This document shows, one piece after another, positions 1 through 5,093 of a stretch of DNA of 7,432 nucleotides. The stretch comes from Planctomycetota bacterium (GTDB lineage: Bacteria > Planctomycetota > PUPC01 > DSUN01): the NCBI GenBank assembly GCA_016872875.1, contig VGYW01000412.1, positions 1 to 7,432 of the forward strand, written 5' to 3'. The notes under the pieces are model-generated. The model was not told the DNA's origin and ran no database searches. It was given only the letters and a program-made list of their open reading frames with translations. The position numbers were made by a program, and so were the translations under genes. Position 1 is the stretch's first letter; the number at the start of each line of letters is the position of its first letter.

Positions 1-83
1 AGTTTCGCCGGCAGAAACGGCTCGTGAGCGAAATCTGCGAAAGGCAGCGGAAGGTCGTCGTCGCCGCCGCCTTCTGCCCCCAA
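1..83 (-). CDS. Possible 5' end of a divergent gene of unknown function (partial, TTG start)
   Basis: On the minus strand a TTG at 83-81 is preceded by AAGGAGG (complement of 92-98) with an 8-base gap, an excellent ribosome binding site arrangement. The frame stays open to the window edge for 27 codons and begins M-G-A-E-G-G-G-D-D-D, followed by L-P-L-P-F-A-D-F-A-H-E-P-F-L-P-A-K. Codon first positions are strongly G-rich, as expected for coding sequence. There is no ATG on this strand in the first 160 bases, so TTG would be the only start. I do not recognise the protein. The competing reading is the C-terminal end of a plus-strand gene at 3-149 (stop TGA 147-149), which is also open and has high GC at third positions. 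The two cannot be separated without sequence to the left. Confidence 0.35.
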   Translation of the reverse strand, partial: MGAEGGGDDDLPLPFADFAHEPFLPAK

Positions 84-161
84 CTCCTCTCCCTCCTTGC
101 AACGCGCCGCCCCGGCGATATGGCCAGCCTCCGCCCCCGCTCTGTGTGAGGCCCCCCGCGC

Positions 162-190
162 TTGACAAGTCGGCCCTCAGTTGATACCGT
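162..190 (+). promoter_or_regulatory. Sigma70-like promoter of the DUF1080 gene
   Basis: A consensus -35 box TTGACA lies at 162-167. After a 17-bp spacer comes TACCGT at 185-190, which keeps the three most conserved -10 positions (first T, A and last T). It is preceded by TGA at 182-184, an extended -10 motif. Transcription would start near 197, giving a leader of about 50 bases before the ATG at 246. This shows that the in-frame TTG at 162 is part of the -35 box and not a start codon. Confidence 0.55.
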
Positions 191-245
191 GTCGGGCGTC
201 GGATCGTCCCCGGAAGGGAGAGGCAACGGAAAGGAGGCAGAGGAG

Positions 246-866
246 ATGGGACGCGTCGCAACAGTGTTGGTGGCGGCCCTGCTGGCCGCCGGGGCCGTCG
301 CGGCCGACAATACGCCGCCCGAGGGCTTCACCGCCCTCTTCAACGGCAAGGACCTCACCGGCTGGGGCACGCGCGACGGCAAGCCGGCCACCGAGCAACA
401 GGCCGCCCAGTGGAGGGTGGAGGACGGCATCATCAAGTACACGGGCAAGGACGGCGACCTGTGGACGACGAAGGCCTACAAGGACTTCGTCCTGATGGTG
501 GAGTGGAAGATGGACAAGCCGGCGGACAGCGGCATCTACGTCCGCGGCACGCCCAAGTGCCAGGCGAACATCTGGCCCAACGAGCTCGGCTCGGGCGAGG
601 TCTACGGCTACCGCACCGACAAGAACATGCCCGAAGAGGTCCGCAAGGCCGCCACCCCCTCCAAGAAGGCCGACAAGCCGCTCGGCGAGTGGAACGCCTT
701 CGTCATCACCGTCAAGGGCGAGCGGATGACCGTCGAGCTGAACAAAGAGAAGGTGATTGACAACCTCGAGATGGTCAAGTGCCCCGCCGAAGGCCCCATC
801 GCCCTCCAGAACCACGGCCAGCCGCTCGATTTCAGGAACATCTACATCAAGGAGCTGAAGGACTAG
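246..866 (+). CDS. Secreted DUF1080 (3-keto-disaccharide hydrolase family) protein
   Basis: 206 residues. The start is ATG 246, with AAGGAGG at 231-237 eight bases upstream. An in-frame TTG at 162 would add 28 residues but is the promoter -35 box. Residues 1-20 form a short signal peptide (MGRVATVLVAALLAAGAVAA) with an AVA-type cleavage site, so the product should be periplasmic or exported. The rest is one DUF1080 domain (PF06439, concanavalin-like jelly roll). Diagnostic motifs are LFNGKDLTGW (31-40), the SGIYVRG strand (95-101), GEWN (147-150) and the closing GPIALQNHG...DFRNIYIKEL (183-204). The length is normal for a single-domain member. Family members have been linked to hydrolysis or lyase cleavage of 3-keto glycosides formed by Gfo-type dehydrogenases; the substrate here cannot be read from sequence. 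The gene is monocistronic and converges on an oxidoreductase gene 268 bases away. Confidence 0.92.
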   Translation: MGRVATVLVAALLAAGAVAADNTPPEGFTALFNGKDLTGWGTRDGKPATEQQAAQWRVEDGIIKYTGKDGDLWTTKAYKDFVLMVEWKMDKPADSGIYVRGTPKCQANIWPNELGSGEVYGYRTDKNMPEEVRKAATPSKKADKPLGEWNAFVITVKGERMTVELNKEKVIDNLEMVKCPAEGPIALQNHGQPLDFRNIYIKELKD

Positions 867-868
867 CC

Positions 869-888
869 GGCCACGGCACTGGGTGGCC
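869..888. terminator. Small hairpin just after the DUF1080 stop codon
   Basis: GGCCAC (869-874) pairs with GTGGCC (883-888) around an 8-base loop, starting three bases after the stop. No T-run follows (AGAAAC), so it is not a canonical intrinsic terminator. It may stabilise the 3' end or act as a pause site. Confidence 0.25.
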
Positions 889-896
889 AGAAACAC

Positions 897-934
897 GCGA
901 GCCGCTGGCTTCCATCGTGGGGCCAGCGGCTCGC
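897..934. repeat. 13-bp perfect inverted repeat between convergent genes
   Basis: GCGAGCCGCTGGC (897-909) is the exact reverse complement of 922-934, with a 12-base loop. On the minus strand the stem is followed by GTGTTTCT, so it could help terminate read-through from the oxidoreductase gene. On the plus strand no T-run follows. It lies 30 bases after the DUF1080 stop, between convergent genes, where a bidirectional terminator would be expected. Role inferred; the structure is seen directly. Confidence 0.6.
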
Positions 935-946
935 CTGCTTGTAGTG

Positions 947-965
947 CGGGCTTCAGCCCGTTTCT
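947..965 (+). terminator. Short GC stem followed by T-rich stretch, repeat-like
   Basis: CGGGC-TTCA-GCCCG (947-960) folds into a stem with a TTCA loop and is followed by TTTCTCC. This is the best intrinsic-terminator shape downstream of the DUF1080 gene, about 80 bases after its stop, but the T-tract is short. The flanking text (GTAGTGCGGGCTTCAGCCCG) looks like a dispersed palindromic repeat of the kind seen between genes in planctomycete-type genomes; that comparison is from memory. Confidence 0.4.
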
Positions 966-1005
966 CCCCTCCTCGTCCCCACGCTCTGAACTTGTGAGGA
1001 AATCA

Positions 1006-1076
1006 CACGGACGCTCACGGACAAGCACGGACAGGCAGATTCCTCGGCGATGGACGTGTGTCCGTGTAGGTCCGTG
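1006..1076. repeat. 10-bp-phased CACGGAC repeats facing inverted GTCCGTG copies
   Basis: CACGGAC occurs at 1006, 1016 and 1026 with an exact 10-base period. Its reverse complement GTCCGTG occurs at 1060 and 1070, again 10 bases apart. Segment 1016-1032 pairs with 1060-1076 at 14 of 17 positions around a 27-base loop. The array sits about 60 bases beyond the 3' end of the oxidoreductase gene and is not coding. The unit is too short for a CRISPR. Confidence 0.6.
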
Positions 1077-1134
1077 TCATTTCTTCACAGGCTCCGGAGG
1101 GTGGGAACGAGAGGACCGGCGAACACCGCTCCGC

Positions 1135-2241
1135 TCAGAGGCCCTTGAGGGCGGTGGACCTGGGCTTCTGCTCGATCTCGGAGGAGGCGACCTCGCGTCC
1201 GAGCTTCTGGGAGAGGTAGATGCCCTCGCTGACCTTCATGGTGGCCAGGGCGATGGCCGCGGTGTCGATCAGCTCGCACTTGCCCAGCAGGCCCGCGATC
1301 CAGTGGTGCTGCGGGCTGTCGTAGTAGGCCGCCTCGGGGAAGCAGGCGTGCCAACGCCAATCGGAGCCGTCGAGCTCGAACGTCGCGTTCATCGGCATGT
1401 CGGCGACGGTGGCGAAGTAGCCGAAGGGGCTGAGCTTGATGCCGCCCTTGGAGCCCGCGATCATGGGGCTTTCCGTGCCGTTGGAGTGGATGGCCCAGCT
1501 CTCCTCGATGACGAAGGAGATTCCGCCGGCGAGGCGGACGAAGCCGAGGCCGAGCTCCTCGACCTCCCACGGGGCGGCCTTGGCGCGGTCCTCGTATCTC
1601 TCGATCTCGTCGTGGGTCGCGCCGCTCACCGTGAGCACCGCGGGGTTGCCGATGAGGTAGAGGATGTTGGCGATGTGGTAGACGCCCATGTCGAAGAGCG
1701 CGCCGCCCTGTGCCGACTTCTTCGCCACGAACGCGGGCGAGCCGTAGCCGTCCACCCACGGCCGCCCGCGCCTGCGGAAGCCGTAGCTCTTGACGAAGTA
1801 AATCTTGCCCAGGTAGCCGGCCTCGATCAGGCGCTTCGCCGCCTTCGTCTCCTTCGAGAACAGCGTGGAAAGCTGAATCGCCAGCTTGCGGCCCGCCTTC
1901 TTCGCGGTCCTGTACATCCTCTTGGCATCGGGGTAGGCGCCCGCCATCGGCTTCTCGCAGTAGACGTGTTTCCCCGCCTCGAGCGCCGCGATGGTCACGG
2001 GCGCGTGGTAGTTGTTGTGCAGGCAGACGTCCACCGCGTCAATCTCCTCCACCGTCAGCATCTCACGGAAGCTGGTGAACACGCGCGGGACGTTGTTGGC
2101 CGCGGCGACCTTCTTCGCCTCCTCCTCGTTCACGTCGGCCACCGCCACGATCTCGCAGTCGGGCACGCTCTTGTACTGATTGACGTGGTGCTTCCCGATC
2201 TGGCCGACGCCGATGATGCCGAGTCTGATCTTGCCCGCCAT
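1135..2241 (-). CDS. Gfo/Idh/MocA-family NAD(P)-dependent oxidoreductase
   Basis: 368 residues. The start is ATG at 2241, preceded by AAGGAGAAG (complement of 2247-2255) with the GGAG core 8 bases away; the frame remains open 13 codons further but without such a site. The N-terminal Rossmann fold begins MAGKIRLGIIGVGQIG, with the GxGxxG dinucleotide loop at 11-16. The hallmark EKP catalytic-lysine motif is at 96-98 (K97). The C-terminal alpha/beta substrate domain carries GGALFDMGVYH (179-189), with the family's conserved Asp184 and His189. No signal peptide is present, so it is cytoplasmic. These enzymes oxidise or reduce sugars, inositols or their derivatives; the specific substrate is not readable. 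The neighbouring DUF1080 gene suggests glycoside 3-oxidation as one hypothesis, although that partner is exported. Length and motifs indicate an intact enzyme. Confidence 0.93.
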   Translation of the reverse strand: MAGKIRLGIIGVGQIGKHHVNQYKSVPDCEIVAVADVNEEEAKKVAAANNVPRVFTSFREMLTVEEIDAVDVCLHNNYHAPVTIAALEAGKHVYCEKPMAGAYPDAKRMYRTAKKAGRKLAIQLSTLFSKETKAAKRLIEAGYLGKIYFVKSYGFRRRGRPWVDGYGSPAFVAKKSAQGGALFDMGVYHIANILYLIGNPAVLTVSGATHDEIERYEDRAKAAPWEVEELGLGFVRLAGGISFVIEESWAIHSNGTESPMIAGSKGGIKLSPFGYFATVADMPMNATFELDGSDWRWHACFPEAAYYDSPQHHWIAGLLGKCELIDTAAIALATMKVSEGIYLSQKLGREVASSEIEQKPRSTALKGL

Positions 2242-2303
2242 TCGCGCTTCTCCTTGCTCCAATGGCCTGTGACACAACAAGGTAGGCTTTGACGCGTGAT
2301 GCG

Positions 2304-2359
2304 TGACGCGTGACCAGAGAGGACAGGAACTCTATCCCCTTTTGTCTGGTCACGCGTCA
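2304..2359. repeat. 15-bp perfect inverted repeat upstream of the oxidoreductase gene
   Basis: TGACGCGTGACCAGA (2304-2318) is exactly complementary to 2345-2359, with a 26-base loop. The left arm follows a partial direct copy (GACGCGTGATGCGTGACGCG, 2291-2310), so it is a small repeat cluster. It lies 63-118 bases upstream of the oxidoreductase start and, if the candidate promoter at 2380-2407 is used, would be in the mRNA leader. It may be a dispersed intergenic repeat or a leader hairpin; no ligand-sensing architecture is recognised. Confidence 0.6.
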
Positions 2360-2379
2360 GGGGTCATGCATTCCCGCGT

Positions 2380-2407
2380 AGCATACACCCCCGCCCCGGT
2401 TTTGCAA
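2380..2407 (-). promoter_or_regulatory. Weak candidate promoter for the oxidoreductase gene
   Basis: On the minus strand TTGCAA (complement of 2402-2407) and TATGCT (complement of 2380-2385) are separated by 16 bases. Each matches four of six consensus positions. This would give a leader of about 130 bases containing the 15-bp inverted repeat. No better pair is visible closer to the gene. Confidence 0.3.
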
Positions 2408-2496
2408 GTGCGACTCAGGCAGGAGCTATGCGCGCAGGGCGCGGCCCTCTCGTGTGGAGGCTGCTCTTCTATCGCTGTGGCGCTCCTGAGGCAAGG

Positions 2497-2528
2497 ACGC
2501 CCAACCCGCCGGGCGGCGGATTGGGCGT
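2497..2528. repeat. GC-rich hairpin sharing the TTGGGCGTG motif with the downstream element
   Basis: ACGCCCAA (2497-2504) pairs with TTGGGCGT (2521-2528). One C/A mismatch separates this from a second stem, CCGCC/GGCGG (2506-2510/2515-2519), with a GGGC loop. The arm TTGGGCGTG recurs at 2609-2617 inside the MITE-like element, so the two palindromes are related in sequence. Confidence 0.5.
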
Positions 2529-2557
2529 GCGGGGGTGAGGGCTTCCTCTGAGAGCGG

Positions 2558-2700
2558 CTACTTCGTTCCTGTTGCGGAATGTGGTTCTGCGGACACGCCC
2601 AAACAAGTTTGGGCGTGGCACCCACGATTCTCCTCCAAGCAAGAGGGGGTGCCACGGGCAAACTCGTTTGTCCGTGTCTTCCGCAACAGGAACTACTTCG
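2558..2700. mobile_element. MITE-like element with terminal inverted repeats and 8-bp flanking direct repeats
   Basis: The direct repeats CTACTTCG (2558-2565 and 2693-2700) exactly flank a 127-bp block. That block begins TTCCTGTTGCGGAA (2566-2579) and ends with its perfect reverse complement (2679-2692). If the next G/C pair is counted in the arms, the repeat is 15 bp and the duplication 6 bp. Inside are a perfect 11-bp hairpin (2594-2604/2607-2617), a 9-bp stem GTGGCACCC/GGGTGCCAC (2615-2623/2647-2655) and a hairpin with one G/T mismatch (2653-2663/2666-2676) similar in sequence to the first. No coding capacity is credible. The organisation matches a non-autonomous transposon or REP-like palindromic element. 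The right-hand direct repeat contains the TAG stop of the HYR protein gene. Confidence 0.6.
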
Positions 2701-4573
2701 GGCCAGACCTGACGCCCTGGTCGTGGGCGACAGTGACGCCTAGCTGGGCAGTCAGGGTGTTGCCAGCGGCGTCGGTGGCCTGGACGGTGAGGGTGTAGAC
2801 GCGGCCGAGGTTGGTGCCGAGGCGCTCGGCCCGGAGCCTGACGGTGTGGTCGCCGGTGATCTCCCAGTCAGGCGCGGTGTTGCCGGCGCCCTTGCCGCTG
2901 ACCGGCTCGCTGCTGGCGACAGAGGTGATCCTGTAGGCTGCGGCGGCGTCGCAGGCGTCCTCCACCTGGGCCTCCACCAGGACCTCCACCATCCTCGCGT
3001 CGGGCGGCCAGAGGGTGCTGGGAGCGGCCCAGAGGCTGGCGACCTTGGGCGGCGTGGTGTCCACCACCGTCACCTTCTGCACTGCCGCGGCCACGTTGCC
3101 GGCGGCGTCGGTGGCGGTCCACGTGACGAGGGTCTCGCCGAGGGGGAAGAGCGCCGGCGCGTCGTTGGCGACGGCGGGCGCGGCATCGCAGACGTCGGCG
3201 GCGACGGCTTGGCCGATGGCCACGGCGGTGCCGTCGCGGCTCGTCTGCTCGGCCGTGATGGGGCCAGGGACGCCGAGGAAGCCCGGCGGCGTGGTGTCTA
3301 CCACTGTGACCGTCGTGGTGTCGGGCTCAGAGTCCGCCGTCCCGTCGTTCACAACCAGCGTGATGGTAGTGGCGCCCTGGGGGACAGCGACGACGGGGCG
3401 CGCGCCTGCGGCGGACCCGCCGGGCCAGGACCACCTGTAGGTCAACGGGTCGCCATCGAGGTCGTAGGAGGCCGAGCCGTCGAGGGTCACGCTCGCCCCG
3501 GCGTGGTTGGTCTGCTCGCGGGTTTGCCCCGCCCCGGCGATGGCCTTGGGCCGCCGGTTGCCGCCGCTATAGGAGATGTTGGTGACAGGGACGCAGAGGC
3601 CCGTGGGGTTGCCGAGGTTGGGCGTGGAGCCGAGGAGCTCGAGGTCGCGGCTGAAGACCATCATGCAGCTCGTGCCGCCCCACCTCTCGTTTCCCGTCGT
3701 GATGTAGACGAGGCCGGTGCCCTCGTCCACCGCGATGCCCACCACGCAGTCGTCGGGGTTGCCCGTCAGCGCCCGGAGGTTCACGGAGCGTTCGGCTCCG
3801 GTCTCGAGGTCGCGCTGGATGAGCAGGGAGGGGTAACGCTCGGGATAGGGGTAGCCATCGGGGATAGAGGGGGAGAAGGCATTGCCGGTGTAGACGAGGC
3901 GCCGCGTGCTGTCCACCGCGATGCCCATGGGCGCCTGGCTGACCGCGAAGCTGTGCTCCTCGACAACGCTCCACTTGATCGGGTCGAAGCACCACACCCT
4001 TGCGTTCGCGCAGTCGGCCACGAAGAGGTGGCCCGTGGCCCCGTCGAACGCCAAGCCAAGCGGGAAGGGGTCCACATATGGGGACAACCTCGGCAGGCTC
4101 ACCACCTCGCCCTCCACCCGCGTCAGCGCTCCGGCCAGAGCGCCGGCCTCGGGGTGCCAGGCGTAGACGTAGAGTCTTTTGGTATTCCTGTCGGCCGCGT
4201 AGACCCGCCGCCTGGCCGAATCAACCGCGATGCCGCCCAGGTTCCCAGGCCCCTGGGTCGGCACTTGTCCCAGGACCTGGAGCGTGAGGGCATCCACGAG
4301 GTAGAAGGCGCCGAGGTATTCGACGGTGACGATGAGGGTCGCGGACGGCTCGTCAATGGCGATGCCGACGGCCCCATATTCAGTGGGGCCTGACTGCCCC
4401 TGGAGCCACAGGTAGGGGGGCGCAGACTGGATGCCGTAGGCCTGAATCGGCCCCTGGTCGTTGAGGTCCTTGATGACGTAGAGGGATTTAGCGCCCGCGC
4501 TCACACCCAGCGCCGCGATAGCGCAACACACCACAGTACCGGCAATGGCATGCCCGCCGCCCGTGACTGCCAT
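2693..4573 (-). CDS. Secreted beta-propeller / PKD / HYR multidomain protein
   Basis: 626 residues. The ATG at 4573 is chosen because a near-consensus promoter (4659-4687) would start transcription near 4652, excluding the in-frame ATGs at 4657 and further upstream; its ribosome binding site is weak. Residues 1-28 are a signal peptide (hydrophobic AGTVVCCAIAALGVSAGA). Residues about 30-330 hold five NHL/YncE-type propeller blades marked by GIAID (70), GIAVD (114), GLAFD (173), GIAVD (217) and GIAVD (279). A PKD-type domain spans about 341-427 (LDGSASYDLDGDPLTYRWSW), an HYR domain 428-505 (DTTPP start, GETLVTWTATDAAGN), and a C-terminal module 506-618 (STLWPP, EPVSGKG, APDWEITG, VAHDQ) that commonly follows HYR. 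These are extracellular binding or adhesion folds; no catalytic residues are evident. The stop codon lies in the direct repeat of the adjacent MITE-like element. Confidence 0.85.
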   Translation of the reverse strand: MAVTGGGHAIAGTVVCCAIAALGVSAGAKSLYVIKDLNDQGPIQAYGIQSAPPYLWLQGQSGPTEYGAVGIAIDEPSATLIVTVEYLGAFYLVDALTLQVLGQVPTQGPGNLGGIAVDSARRRVYAADRNTKRLYVYAWHPEAGALAGALTRVEGEVVSLPRLSPYVDPFPLGLAFDGATGHLFVADCANARVWCFDPIKWSVVEEHSFAVSQAPMGIAVDSTRRLVYTGNAFSPSIPDGYPYPERYPSLLIQRDLETGAERSVNLRALTGNPDDCVVGIAVDEGTGLVYITTGNERWGGTSCMMVFSRDLELLGSTPNLGNPTGLCVPVTNISYSGGNRRPKAIAGAGQTREQTNHAGASVTLDGSASYDLDGDPLTYRWSWPGGSAAGARPVVAVPQGATTITLVVNDGTADSEPDTTTVTVVDTTPPGFLGVPGPITAEQTSRDGTAVAIGQAVAADVCDAAPAVANDAPALFPLGETLVTWTATDAAGNVAAAVQKVTVVDTTPPKVASLWAAPSTLWPPDARMVEVLVEAQVEDACDAAAAYRITSVASSEPVSGKGAGNTAPDWEITGDHTVRLRAERLGTNLGRVYTLTVQATDAAGNTLTAQLGVTVAHDQGVRSGPK

Positions 4574-4658
4574 CGGCGACGTTTCCGCCCACCCCGCTCT
4601 CTCCCTTCTGACCCGAACCTCGCAGCACCCGCGCCATCGCGTCTTCGCCGAACACATA

Positions 4659-4687
4659 AGTATACGCCAACTTCCGCCCATTGTCAA
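4659..4687 (-). promoter_or_regulatory. Near-consensus sigma70 promoter of the HYR protein gene
   Basis: Reading the minus strand, TTGACA (complement of 4682-4687) and TATACT (complement of 4659-4664) are separated by exactly 17 bases. The -35 is perfect and the -10 matches five of six. The predicted start near 4652 gives a leader of about 80 bases to the ATG at 4573. It sits within 50-80 bases after the stop of the upstream small gene, so the HYR gene is independently transcribed. Confidence 0.8.
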
Positions 4688-4734
4688 GTCAACCGCCGGG
4701 GTGCAGTAACGGATTTGTGCGCAGCAGATCGCTG

Positions 4735-5001
4735 CTAATCGCTCGATTCGGGCTTGCCAATGCCGTCGGGTGTAGCGGCAAGCGTCCCGCTTGCCGACCG
4801 CTTGGGCAGGGCGATCGCCGCAAAGAGCTTGGCGGGGAAGAGGTAATCTTCGCCCGACTCGTCTATCACCCGCACGAGGCCGCGCCGGGCGGCGTGGGGG
4901 TCCGCTATCCGCCGGTACAGCCGCCTTACGACGAGCGAGGCCTCGTACCCGTCGTTTCGCAGGCACAACACGTATCGGGGTTCCCCACGCGGGCTGCTCA
5001 T
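4735..5001 (-). CDS. Conserved small protein of unknown function
   Basis: 88 residues from ATG 5001. The core (residues 8-65) contains YVLCLRNDGYEASLVVRRLY, then GLVRVIDESGEDYLFPAKLF and a short tail. I recognise this pattern from small uncharacterised bacterial proteins in cyanobacteria and planctomycetes (typically R/K-N-D-G-Y-x-A-S-L ... V-I-D-E-S-G-E-D-Y-L-Y/F-P); no function is known to me. It has no signal peptide or membrane segment and looks like a compact cytoplasmic beta-rich domain. Residues 69-76 are encoded by a 9-bp palindrome (4776-4796), so the tail after about residue 66 probably comes from a repeat and not from the family. It has its own promoter (5042-5070); the ribosome binding site is weak. 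Other frames over this stretch, including the long extension of the HYR reading frame, are shadows. Confidence 0.8.
   Translation of the reverse strand: MSSPRGEPRYVLCLRNDGYEASLVVRRLYRRIADPHAARRGLVRVIDESGEDYLFPAKLFAAIALPKRSASGTLAATPDGIGKPESSD
4776..4796. repeat. 9-bp palindrome inside the 3' end of the small gene
   Basis: CGGCAAGCG (4776-4784) pairs perfectly with CGCTTGCCG (4788-4796) across a TCC loop. The surrounding text (GTAGCGGCAAGCGTCCCGC) resembles dispersed palindromes found in planctomycete-type genomes. It lies within codons 69-76 of the conserved small protein, downstream of the recognisable domain. No T-run follows. Confidence 0.6.
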
Positions 5002-5041
5002 CCCAGTTCACCCAGGATTGCCTTGATCTTCCACCACTTGG

Positions 5042-5070
5042 ATTATGGGCGCTGCTGCCCGCGGTGCCAA
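5042..5070 (-). promoter_or_regulatory. Sigma70-like promoter of the small conserved gene
   Basis: On the minus strand TTGGCA (complement of 5065-5070) and CATAAT (complement of 5042-5047) are 17 bases apart. Each matches five of six consensus positions. Transcription would start near 5035, about 34 bases before ATG 5001. The box lies in the 92-base gap after the glycosidase-like gene. Confidence 0.65.
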
Positions 5071-5093
5071 CTGCGCGAGGGACCTCCTACGGC

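Noticed and set aside
1006..1076. CRISPR array
   Set aside because: Repeat unit is 7 bases with 3-base gaps and changes orientation; there are no spacers and no cas genes.
883..2292. Long plus-strand open frame (469 codons) opposite the oxidoreductase gene
   Set aside because: It is the antisense shadow of a GC-rich gene with a clear family match; composition is Ala/Arg/Val/Leu-rich, with no ribosome binding site and no recognisable motif.
2242..2380. Riboswitch in the oxidoreductase leader
   Set aside because: Only one inverted repeat is visible; no conserved aptamer core or terminator/antiterminator pair can be recognised.
2350..2798. Short open frames on both strands over the intergenic palindromes (for example 2350-2661 minus and 2535-2798 plus)
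   Set aside because: They run through hairpins and the MITE-like element, have no ribosome binding site and no protein-like composition; best read as repeat DNA.
2846..4393. Long plus-strand open frame opposite the HYR protein gene
   Set aside because: Antisense shadow; the minus strand has a signal peptide, repeated propeller motifs, PKD and HYR domains and a near-consensus promoter.
4574..5011. 146-residue N-terminal extension of the HYR protein
   Set aside because: It overlaps the conserved small gene in another frame, is Arg-rich without motifs, and lies mostly upstream of the promoter at 4659-4687; the signal peptide begins at 4573.
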